From assembly GCF_019444005.1 (NCBI RefSeq), contig NZ_CP049304.1, forward strand, positions 2,170,001 to 2,234,000: 64,000 nt of DNA. The letters are read 5' to 3'. A program made the translations under genes and the position numbers. Numbering within the stretch: position 1 is the stretch's first letter; every line of letters starts with the position of its first letter. The notes below the pieces were generated by a model that was not told the DNA's origin, searched no databases, and saw nothing but the letters and a program-made list of their open reading frames with translations. Below, piece after piece: positions 37,759-44,623 of the stretch. Source of the DNA: Liquorilactobacillus nagelii DSM 13675. Lineage in GTDB: Bacteria; Bacillota; Bacilli; Lactobacillales; Lactobacillaceae.

Positions 37759-38556
37759 ATGAAGAATAAATTTGATCGTACAGTCAGCTGTCTAGTAGAT
37801 CATAAAAAATATGGTTTAGTAGATGGCGTATTCCTAGGAGACTTGGATGGCCCTCTAAAGGCGTTGATTCGTCAGGACTTTCCCAAGGCGACAAATAATG
37901 ACTTTATTTGTAGTGAGCATCTGGTTCATTATCGATTATTGAAGATGGATCAGATGATTGCGAAAGACTATCGCCAAAATAATAAGCTGAATCGAAAATT
38001 GACGCGAGTCATGGAAAAGGATGCTTATCAAATGGTCGATGTTCGCGAGCAATTGGAACATTCACTAACTTTTGGTCAGAAAGTAGCTGATGCTGTTGCA
38101 CACTTCGGGGGTAGCTGGCCGTTTATTATTTCTTTTATTTCCGTAATGATTTTATGGATTTTGCTCAATGTATTTCATTGGTTTGGATCTAGATTTGATC
38201 CTTATCCATTTATTTTGCTGAATTTATTTTTAAGTATGGTTGCTGCGGTTCAAGCTCCACTAATTATGATGAGTCAGAATCGTTCGGCTGAATATGATCG
38301 GATGGAGTCGCGTAATGATTATCATGTGAATTTAAAATCCGAAGAAGAAATTCGAGTTTTACATTCCAAAATTGATCATATGATTCAACAAGATCAGCCC
38401 AATATGTTACAAATTCAGAAAATCCAGACCGAGATGCTTGGATCAATTGAAACGCAGGTTAGCGAATTGCGTCGCTTGCAAAGTATGTTAGAACAAGAAG
38501 TCGTTAACCATAAAGCGGCTGATAAAAGCGGAAATGATGAAACCAAAAACGAATGA
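37759..38556 (+). CDS. DUF1003-family membrane protein
   Basis: A 265-residue protein. A cytosolic N-terminal part (about 1-105) leads to two membrane helices (FIISFISVMILWILLNVFHW and FILLNLFLSMVAAVQAPLIM). Then comes MMSQNRSAEYDR, the signature end of DUF1003, and a charged coiled C-terminal tail. Function of the family is not established. I use ATG 37759 with GAGGTG 9 bases upstream; the GTG at 37747 lies within that site. The site is flanked by TGAG/CTCA, so a small hairpin could cover it. Confidence 0.8.
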   Translation: MKNKFDRTVSCLVDHKKYGLVDGVFLGDLDGPLKALIRQDFPKATNNDFICSEHLVHYRLLKMDQMIAKDYRQNNKLNRKLTRVMEKDAYQMVDVREQLEHSLTFGQKVADAVAHFGGSWPFIISFISVMILWILLNVFHWFGSRFDPYPFILLNLFLSMVAAVQAPLIMMSQNRSAEYDRMESRNDYHVNLKSEEEIRVLHSKIDHMIQQDQPNMLQIQKIQTEMLGSIETQVSELRRLQSMLEQEVVNHKAADKSGNDETKNE

Positions 38557-38582
38557 CATTAACTGACTGTAAATATTATTAT

Positions 38583-38615
38583 AAAAGCCCTTTGCTTGTT
38601 ACAAAGGGCTTTTTT
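38583..38615 (+). terminator. Terminator after the DUF1003 gene
   Basis: AAAAGCCCTTTG, 7-base loop, CAAAGGGCTTTTTT. A 12-bp perfect stem with T tract; it also faces the end of the 5-FCL gene. Confidence 0.9.
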
Positions 38616-38629
38616 GTTGCAATAGATTG

Positions 38630-39169
38630 CTAATTTAGCATTAATAGCTGTTCAACAGCTATATCCCACGGATCTGGAGTTAGACCAGTAACTTGCTGTT
38701 CTGGAAGAACTAGTGAAATGGTTTTTCCGGGATAATTAGTTAAAGCTCGATCGTAAAATCCAGCCCCATAACCAACTCGATATCCAGTAGTTGTGAAAGC
38801 AACTCCCGGAACTAATACAAGTTGAATGTTATTAAGCTGAACTGCTTGATCAGGGCTGCCAGTTGGTTCTAAAATACCAAATCGTGTTTTTTCTAGTTGC
38901 TGGGGATTATACGGCAGCCAGTTTAACTTACGATGAACTGTTTTGGGAATATAAACTTGTTTGTTTTGGCTCAAAGCTGTTTGGATAATAGGTAGAGTAT
39001 TGATTTCTTGTGGCATACTCATCGTAATGCCAATTGAATTGGTTTGCTGCCAAGTTGCCAAGTCAAATAATTGTTGATATAATTGCTGCTCTTCAACGAG
39101 CTTTTCTTGTGGGTCTTTTTTCTTTAGTAGTTGTAAGATATGTTGACGCAGCTCTTTTTTAGTCGGAAT
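38630..39169 (-). CDS. 5-formyltetrahydrofolate cyclo-ligase, start at non-canonical ATT
   Basis: A 179-residue 5-FCL, which converts 5-formyl-THF to methenyl-THF with ATP. VGYGAGFYDRAL is the conserved nucleotide/Mg motif. The first ATG would remove 36 residues that clearly belong to the family: TKKELRQHILQLLKKKDPQE followed by LYQQLFDLATW. In that frame no ATG, GTG or TTG occurs before the upstream TGA. Two consecutive ATT codons (39172-39170, 39169-39167) stand 5 and 8 bases after AGAGG. I take the second as start, giving the usual family length near 180. ATT initiation is rare, so a point mutation or sequencing error is possible. Confidence 0.8.
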   Translation of the reverse strand: MPTKKELRQHILQLLKKKDPQEKLVEEQQLYQQLFDLATWQQTNSIGITMSMPQEINTLPIIQTALSQNKQVYIPKTVHRKLNWLPYNPQQLEKTRFGILEPTGSPDQAVQLNNIQLVLVPGVAFTTTGYRVGYGAGFYDRALTNYPGKTISLVLPEQQVTGLTPDPWDIAVEQLLMLN

Positions 39170-39250
39170 AATTAAAACCTCTTTTCTAAATCAATTGTTA
39201 GTGTTATTAAAACACGAAATATGTTTACTGTGAATACCAGCTAGCTGAAT

Positions 39251-39280
39251 TTGACAGAAATAACATTAAATTGGTACAAT
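39251..39280 (+). promoter_or_regulatory. Promoter of the Tyr-leader/NhaC transcript
   Basis: TTGACA (39251-39256), 18 bases, TACAAT (39275-39280). It gives a leader RNA of about 320 bases before the NhaC-type gene. Confidence 0.7.
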
Positions 39281-39310
39281 TTAGTTAATTTTTGGAGGGA
39301 CTAATTGCAC

Positions 39311-39367
39311 ATGAACGTAGAAAGATTTATCAGTTTAAGTAGAACTTATTATTACTACGCGGATTAG
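39311..39367 (+). CDS. Leader peptide with four consecutive Tyr codons
   Basis: An 18-residue peptide, MNVERFISLSRTYYYYAD, behind a strong GGAGGG (39294-39299). The codons TAT TAT TAC TAC (39347-39358) stand three codons before the stop, as in classical amino-acid attenuators. The RNA that follows has a chain of overlapping hairpins and a terminator. It would sense charged tRNA-Tyr and control the NhaC-type transporter gene downstream. Confidence 0.75.
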   Translation: MNVERFISLSRTYYYYAD

Positions 39368-39510
39368 TCATGAATGCCGAGCATGTCATTCATGACATGC
39401 TCGGCGTAGTTTGCAATGCTTTTAGCCGAGCAAGTATGAAACTTGGTTGGTTAAAAGCAAATAACGCTTAAAAACCAAAAACCAACCGAGTAAATGCGGT
39501 TGGTTTTTTT
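39367..39510 (+). promoter_or_regulatory. Attenuator: cascade of alternative hairpins ending in a terminator
   Basis: Competing helices read from the sequence: A GTCATGAAT (39367-39375) with ATTCATGAC (39388-39396); B GCCGAGCATGTCA (39376-39388) with C TGACATGCTCGGC (39393-39405); distal C TGCTCGGC (39398-39405) with D GCCGAGCA (39425-39432); D CCGAGCAAG (39426-39434) with E CTTGGTTGG (39442-39450), one mismatch; E GGTTGGTT (39445-39452) with F AACCAACC (39480-39487). F is also the left arm of the terminator AAAAACCAACCG / CGGTTGGTTTTT (39477-39508). A ribosome at the stop codon masks A, so B:C, D:E and the terminator form. A ribosome stalled on Tyr codons leaves A free, so A:B', C:D and E:F form. 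Confidence 0.7.
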
Positions 39511-39609
39511 TATGCAGAATTGTGGGAGGCTTAGAATATGAAATGCGGTGGTTTGTTACGTTATCGGGTAAATTTGGTGGAAAATTGAATTAAGAAAGGA
39601 AAATTAAAA

Positions 39610-40989
39610 ATGAAAAATAAGAAAATTCAACCAAGTTTAACTGAAGCAATTATTGTTTTAGCGATCATTATTTGTAGCATTTCACTCGGAGTGATTGGCT
39701 GGAAAGTTTCACCAAGCACAGCAATTTTATTTTCAATTGGAATCACTATGCTTTATGGGGTAAGCAAACACGCAGATTTTTCAGCTATCCATCATGGAAT
39801 TGTGAAAGGAATTGAACCAGGAATTATTCCAATTTTTATTTTTATTTTGGTGGGTGCGTTGATAGCAGTTTGGATTAAAGCGGGAATTATTCCCGCGCTG
39901 ATGGTAATTGGATTTAAGGTTTTGAGTGTTAAGTGGTTTATCCCATCTATTTTTGTAGCTTGTGCAATTGTCGGCAGCGCTGTTGGCAGTGCCTTTACGG
40001 TTATGTCGACGTTAGGAATTGCTTTTTTTGGAATTGGTAAAGCATTGGGATTTGATCAAGCGCTAATAGTTGGCGCAATTGTTTCTGGGGCAGTTTTTGG
40101 CGATAAAATGTCACCTTTATCGGAGTCAACCAACTTAGCAGCCGCTGTAGTTGAGGCTGACTTGTTTAAACATATCAAGAATTTAATGTGGTCGACGATT
40201 CCAGCTTTTATTTTTTCCTTAATCGTTTTTAGCTTTTTAGGTGTTAGCAGCAAGACAGCTAGTTTGCAAGCAATTCAACGAATTACTAGCGTTCTTGAGC
40301 ATAATTTCCCAATTAGTCCACTGGCACTGATCCCAATTTTACTAATGCTGATTTGTGCTTGGAAAAAAATACCGGCAATTATGACAATTTTACTGAATAT
40401 TGCAGTTTCGGTGGGAATGATTTTATGGCAGCAGCCAGTATCTCTGACAACTATCGGCGCGTTGATTGAGAGTGGCTTTAAGTCACAAACCGGTGATCGG
40501 CAAATTGATTTGTTGCTGACTCGTGGAGGAATTGAGAGCATGATGCCGACTGTTGCTTTGATCATTGTTGCATTATCATTAGGTGGCTTGCTACTGGAAT
40601 TTAATTTAATTTCAACTGTAATGAATCGGCTAGCGAATCGTCTAAAGACAGCTCGGAGTTTGATTATCGCAACCTTGCTAACAGCAATTGGAGTCAACAT
40701 TTTTGTTGGTGAACAATTTTTGTCGGTTATTTTGCCAGGCAGTTCTTTTAAAGAAATTTTTAAACAACAACAACTTGATCCGGTTGTCTTAGGAAGAACT
40801 TTAGAAGATGGTGGAACGGTAATTAACTACTTAATTCCCTGGGGGGTAGCTGGAAGCTTTGTCGCCGGAACTTTCGGAGTTCCAGTGTTAGATTATTTGC
40901 CATTTGCACTTTTTAGTTTACTATCACCACTATTTTCCTTGATTAGTGCTCTAACAGGAATAGGTGTTAAACATCAACTAAACGACTAA
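39610..40989 (+). CDS. NhaC-family antiporter, probable tyrosine transporter (YheL-like)
   Basis: A 459-residue membrane protein of the NhaC Na+/H+ antiporter family with about 11-12 helices. GAIVSGAVFGDKMSPLSEST near residue 155 is the family hallmark. NhaC members under tyrosine-specific T-boxes (YheL) have been predicted to carry tyrosine in other Firmicutes. The Tyr-rich leader peptide upstream gives independent support for that role here. AAGAAAGGA precedes the ATG. No T-box sequence was found, so regulation appears to use ribosome stalling instead. Confidence 0.8.
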   Translation: MKNKKIQPSLTEAIIVLAIIICSISLGVIGWKVSPSTAILFSIGITMLYGVSKHADFSAIHHGIVKGIEPGIIPIFIFILVGALIAVWIKAGIIPALMVIGFKVLSVKWFIPSIFVACAIVGSAVGSAFTVMSTLGIAFFGIGKALGFDQALIVGAIVSGAVFGDKMSPLSESTNLAAAVVEADLFKHIKNLMWSTIPAFIFSLIVFSFLGVSSKTASLQAIQRITSVLEHNFPISPLALIPILLMLICAWKKIPAIMTILLNIAVSVGMILWQQPVSLTTIGALIESGFKSQTGDRQIDLLLTRGGIESMMPTVALIIVALSLGGLLLEFNLISTVMNRLANRLKTARSLIIATLLTAIGVNIFVGEQFLSVILPGSSFKEIFKQQQLDPVVLGRTLEDGGTVINYLIPWGVAGSFVAGTFGVPVLDYLPFALFSLLSPLFSLISALTGIGVKHQLND

Positions 40990-41050
40990 CCATTTTGGCT
41001 TAAGAGCAACTAATTGATTTTTGAAATCAAATAATCAGAGATATAAAATA

Positions 41051-41089
41051 AATCCTTGACTAATTGTAGAAAGAGTCAGGGATTTTTTG
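41051..41089 (+). terminator. Terminator after the NhaC-type gene
   Basis: AATCCTTGACT, 12-base loop, AGTCAGGGATTTTTT; an 11-bp stem with one G-T pair and T tract. Confidence 0.8.
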
Positions 41090-41217
41090 TTCGAGCCATT
41101 TTTGGATTTTGTTCAACATTAGACAAGTACATTTAGGGAAAAACTGGGAAAAATAAGGTGCGATTGAGTTATAATTAATGATAGATGTTAAATAAAATTT
41201 TGTTAGGGAGTGATTTT

Positions 41218-41778
41218 GTGAAGTTAGTAGCAATTATTGGCTCAAATAATCAAGTTTCTTATAATCGATTACTGATTGAATTTATTGCGAAGCATTATCC
41301 CAAATTCCATTTGGAAAAACTTGAAGTTCGTGAATTACCACTTTTTAATGAAGATATCGCAGGAGTTACGCCAGCTGTGATTGAAGAATGGTCCAAAAAA
41401 ATTAGCAAAAGTGATGGCGTGATTATTGCTTGTCCTGAGTATAATCATTCAGTAACAGCATCATTGAAAAGTGCGATTGAGTGGATGTCTTACCAAGTTC
41501 ATCCGTTGAAACAAAAACCGGTAATGATTTTAGGAGCTTCCACCTATCCTCAAGGATCCTCACGAGCCCAACTCCATTTGCGGCAAATTTTGAATTCACC
41601 AGGTGTTGATGCTGATGTTTTTCAAGGACAAGAATTTCTCTTGGGTCAGGCTAAGACGGCTTTTAATGCTGCAGCCGAAATCAGCGATCCAAAAACGGTC
41701 AGCTTTTTAGCTGGATGTCTGCAAGATTTTGCGATTTTTGTCAAGAAAGCTAAAAAGAACGATAAGGGAGGAAAATAA
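41218..41778 (+). CDS. NADPH-dependent FMN reductase (flavodoxin-like fold)
   Basis: A 186-residue flavin reductase. The FMN-phosphate loop GSNNQVSYNRLL near residue 8 and PEYNHSVTASLKSAIEW near residue 80 are conserved in this family. It starts at GTG with GGGAG upstream; the longer ATG frame (41185) lacks a site. The next gene is a paralogue fused to a PAS-like domain, starting 2 bases after its stop. Together with apbE this forms a flavin-handling operon. Confidence 0.87.
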   Translation: MKLVAIIGSNNQVSYNRLLIEFIAKHYPKFHLEKLEVRELPLFNEDIAGVTPAVIEEWSKKISKSDGVIIACPEYNHSVTASLKSAIEWMSYQVHPLKQKPVMILGASTYPQGSSRAQLHLRQILNSPGVDADVFQGQEFLLGQAKTAFNAAAEISDPKTVSFLAGCLQDFAIFVKKAKKNDKGGK

Positions 41779-41779
41779 A

Positions 41780-42883
41780 GTGAAACTAGCTGCGATTGTC
41801 GGAACAAATGCAACGCATTCATATAATCGTCGTTTGCTGAAATATATGCAGCGGCATTTTGCCGAATTAGCCAAAATTGAGATTTTAGAAATCAATCAAT
41901 TGCCGCTCTTCCAAAAGGATTTGCCGCAAGAACAACAATCTAAAGTTTGGGATTTTAAACAAGCAATTAAACAAGCTGACGGAGTAATTTTTTCTTCGCC
42001 TGAATATGATCATAGTATTCCAGCTGCACTTAAAAGTGCGATTGAATGGTTATCTTATCACTGTGAATTATTAGATAATAAGCCAGTGATGATTGTTGGC
42101 GCTTCTTATGGACCACAAGGATCAGCTCGTGCCCAGGAACATTTACGCCAGATTTTGGCTTCGCCAGATTTGAATGCAGCCGTTTTATCTGGAAATGAAT
42201 TTTTGCTTGGCAATGTAGCGACTGTCTTCAATGAAGCTGGTGAATTAATTGACAAACCAGCTGCCACTGAATTGGAGAAATATTTTACTAATTTTGTGAG
42301 CTTTGCTAAATTACTAAACCAACGATCACCGCAAGCAGCTTTAGCTGCGGTTAAGCAACCATTAATTAGTGAAGCGTTCGTTCAATTTCCAACCGGAAAA
42401 CTTAGTTTGCAGCAGATTCAGCAAATTTTCAGTACGATGCCATTTGAAGTTGATTTTATTGATGAAACGGATCATTTCAGCTGGTTTTCTGATAAAGCTG
42501 ATCGGGTACATGTTCGTTCGGTCAGTTCTTTAGGTGAAACGGTGCAAGAATGCCATCCACCGTTGGCTGTTCCAACAGTTGAAAAGATTATTACTTCATT
42601 TAAATCTGGTGAAAAAGATTTGGTTGAGCGCTGTATGACACTTCAAGGACATAAAGTATTGATTCGTTACTATGCAGTCCGAGATGTTAATGGCCATTAT
42701 TTAGGAACAATGGAATTTACGGGAAATGTTGACCATTTATATGATCTTTTTAAAAATGGCAGTTTTGAACAAACAGATACGACTACTGGAGCTTCACAAA
42801 AAATAGAGCAATCGGTTGAAGCTGAAAGTGCTGATACAACTACTAGTGCTACTCCAACAGTCGAAACAGAAGTGGTCAGATGA
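41780..42883 (+). CDS. FMN reductase-PAS fusion with ApbE-type flavinylation motifs in its tail
   Basis: A 367-residue protein. Residues 1-185 form a second FMN-reductase domain (GTNATHSYNRRLL, PEYDHSIPAALKSAIEW). Residues about 205-330 form a PAS-like domain (FEVDFIDETDHFSWFSDKADRV, then GHYLGTMEFTGN). The last 40 residues are a low-complexity acidic/Thr-rich tail with DTTTGAS and DTTTSAT. DTTTGAS fits the D-x-x-S/T-G-A-S/T site at which ApbE attaches FMN. It starts at GTG 41780 behind GGGAGG, 2 bases after the previous stop. The tail frame seems broken at the end: a third motif, DATSGAS, continues out of frame to 42938. Confidence 0.78.
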   Translation: MKLAAIVGTNATHSYNRRLLKYMQRHFAELAKIEILEINQLPLFQKDLPQEQQSKVWDFKQAIKQADGVIFSSPEYDHSIPAALKSAIEWLSYHCELLDNKPVMIVGASYGPQGSARAQEHLRQILASPDLNAAVLSGNEFLLGNVATVFNEAGELIDKPAATELEKYFTNFVSFAKLLNQRSPQAALAAVKQPLISEAFVQFPTGKLSLQQIQQIFSTMPFEVDFIDETDHFSWFSDKADRVHVRSVSSLGETVQECHPPLAVPTVEKIITSFKSGEKDLVERCMTLQGHKVLIRYYAVRDVNGHYLGTMEFTGNVDHLYDLFKNGSFEQTDTTTGASQKIEQSVEAESADTTTSATPTVETEVVR

Positions 42884-42938
42884 ATCAACACCAGCTACTG
42901 ATGCGACCAGTGGTGCTTCACAGCATCAAGAAGAATAA
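42876..42938 (+). pseudogene. Out-of-frame continuation of the flavoreductase tail
   Basis: The +1 frame from 42876 encodes SDESTPATDATSGASQHQEE and stops at 42938. It has the composition of the tail just upstream and repeats its motif (DTTTGASQ versus DATSGASQ). A one-base insertion near GTGGTC (42872-42877) would explain the premature TGA. The AAGGA of apbE directly follows the would-be stop. Confidence 0.5.
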
Positions 42939-42950
42939 GGACTATTTGAA

Positions 42951-43886
42951 ATGATTGAAAACATTGCTGCACAAAGACTAACCCAGACAAAGTACGGTTT
43001 GGGAACTTTAAATACTTTGACGCTTTTTGGAACCGTTGATCAGCTGATTCTTGGTCATTCATTTGAATTGATAGCAAAGTATGAGGAATTATTAACAATT
43101 AATCGAGCAACATCACAAGTTTTGGCAATCAGTCAAGCAGCTGGAAAACACCCAGTTCAAGTTAGTGCAGCAGTTTATCAGCTGATTAAATTGGCAGTGG
43201 CAGCTAGTTGTGAAAACTTCGGATTCAATACGGCGATTGGTCCCTTGGTTAAGTTGTGGGATATCGGATTTTCTGATGCCCACGTTCCAACAGCTGCTGA
43301 AATTCAGCGCTGTCACAACTTAATTGATCCAACTCAGATTCAGCTAGAAGATCGTAATTTCAGTGTTTATTTACCGCGAACGGGCATGAAACTAGATTTG
43401 GGTGGCATTGCTAAAGGGTACATTGCGGATCGAATTAGAGATTTATGGTTAGCATATGGTGTTAGTGCTGGAATCATTAATTTAGGTGGGAATGTCTTAT
43501 TAGTAGGAGCAGCACCAACTCATTCAGATGGTCGTTGGGTAATTGGGGTACAAGATCCACGACAACCGCGCGGAGCAAGCATTGGCAAGGTTAATCTTCC
43601 GGCTTGTTCAGCCGTTACTTCAGGAATTTATGAACGGACCTTAAAACAAAATGGTCAAAACTATCATCATCTATTAGATCCCCGTACGGGCTATCCTTTA
43701 AAGACCGAGCTTGCAGGAGTTACTATTTTTGCAGAGCAATCTGTTGTAGCTGAAATTGAAGCTAAACGTTTATTTTTTGCTGGCCAACCATTGGCGGGAT
43801 GGCTGAAGAGTCGTTCTGGATTACTGGGGGCAGTGTTTGTTTATCAAAATGGTCAGACAATTCCGGTTGGTGTTGATTTATTGTAA
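42951..43886 (+). CDS. apbE: FAD:protein FMN transferase ApbE
   Basis: A 311-residue ApbE, which transfers FMN from FAD to a Ser/Thr of target proteins. Key segments are LDLGGIAKGYIAD, INLGGNVLLVG, AVTSGIYER and HHLLDPRTGYP. There is no signal peptide or lipobox, so the enzyme should act in the cytoplasm, unlike secreted ApbE forms. AAGGA lies 8 bases before the ATG. The upstream flavoreductase with DTTTGAS in its tail is the obvious candidate substrate. Confidence 0.9.
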   Translation: MIENIAAQRLTQTKYGLGTLNTLTLFGTVDQLILGHSFELIAKYEELLTINRATSQVLAISQAAGKHPVQVSAAVYQLIKLAVAASCENFGFNTAIGPLVKLWDIGFSDAHVPTAAEIQRCHNLIDPTQIQLEDRNFSVYLPRTGMKLDLGGIAKGYIADRIRDLWLAYGVSAGIINLGGNVLLVGAAPTHSDGRWVIGVQDPRQPRGASIGKVNLPACSAVTSGIYERTLKQNGQNYHHLLDPRTGYPLKTELAGVTIFAEQSVVAEIEAKRLFFAGQPLAGWLKSRSGLLGAVFVYQNGQTIPVGVDLL

Positions 43887-43954
43887 TCAACTTGTTATAA
43901 GGTTAAAAGATTGCAGCATTTTAGCTGCTATGAGTTAGGCAATTCTAGATAGAT

Positions 43955-43989
43955 AAAAGCAGGCTATTTTCAATTTAGCCTGCTTTTTT
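43955..43989 (+). terminator. Terminator of the flavin operon
   Basis: AAAAGCAGGCTA, 9-base loop, TAGCCTGCTTTTTT; a 12-bp stem with T tract. It also faces the end of the small membrane protein gene on the other strand. Confidence 0.9.
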
Positions 43990-43998
43990 GGTGTTATT

Positions 43999-44316
43999 TT
44001 ATTTTTTATTTAGATGGATGATATGAAGGTTAATTGCCAAAATAATTGCAAAAACAACCACAATAAATCCAATCGTTATTAACCAACTAACCGTATTGGA
44101 TAAGTTTCCAAAGTTGGTGATGGCAATAAAACCAGCTGTAAGGACTAGCAACAAAGCAAGATATTTACCAGCTAGATGTGAATTTTGATCATAAGGTTTT
44201 CGCGCTAAAAGATTACCTGCGATTAAAAATAAGACTCGACCTCTCCAAAACAAAAATGCCAAAAGCAAGCAACTAGCAATCAAGCAAAAATTAAAAATGG
44301 CTGCAACAATTGTCAT
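43999..44316 (-). CDS. Small membrane protein of unknown function
   Basis: A 105-residue protein with three predicted membrane helices (FNFCLIASCLLLAFLFW, ALLLVLTAGFIAI, WLITIGFIVVVFAIILAINL) and a short basic loop between the first two. I do not recognise the family with confidence; the layout resembles DUF3784-type proteins. AAGGAGG precedes the ATG, so it is probably a real gene. It is monocistronic and divergent from the second aquaglyceroporin. Confidence 0.7.
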   Translation of the reverse strand: MTIVAAIFNFCLIASCLLLAFLFWRGRVLFLIAGNLLARKPYDQNSHLAGKYLALLLVLTAGFIAITNFGNLSNTVSWLITIGFIVVVFAIILAINLHIIHLNKK

Positions 44317-44499
44317 GAGAGATTCTCCTCCTTAAAAATTTAGTATGACACAATTAATCATTGATTATAGTTATACGAGCGATTCATAGAGCTACTTTCA
44401 CTGATATTATAGCATGCTTAACCTAATCAAGATGATTGCATTGATAAACAAATTAATATATTGCAAAATTTAATTCAGAAAATATAATAGAAAAAAAGC

Positions 44500-44588
44500 T
44501 TGACAAAAATAGTTTAGAGGCTTAATATATCTCGGTATTGTAACTGTAACAAATGTTACGGTTAAGTGTTACATACGTTAGTTACAAT
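44500..44588 (+). promoter_or_regulatory. Strong promoter and compound operator before the second aquaglyceroporin
   Basis: TTGACA (44500-44505), exactly 17 bases, TAATAT (44523-44528). From the start site on, nested inverted repeats follow: ATTGTAACT (44537-44545) with AGTTACAAT (44580-44588); TGTAACA (44545-44551) with TGTTACA (44567-44573); GTAAC-AAAT-GTTAC (44546-44559). Five TGTAAC/GTTACA-type half-sites in 52 bases indicate a regulator binding site placed to block transcription. Confidence 0.7.
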
Positions 44589-44623
44589 GTCGTTTTTTAG
44601 CAGAGAAAGAGGAGAGGTTTTTA

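Noticed and set aside
39538..39588. Second short ORF (16 codons, ATG after GGAGG) between the attenuator terminator and the NhaC-type gene
   Set aside because: It has a ribosome binding site, but no amino-acid run and no linked structure; it may be chance. Not listed as a gene.
39281..39609. Tyr T-box riboswitch before the NhaC-type gene
   Set aside because: No T-box core (GGGTGG-ACCGCG type) or specifier-loop layout is present; the leader instead encodes a peptide with four Tyr codons.
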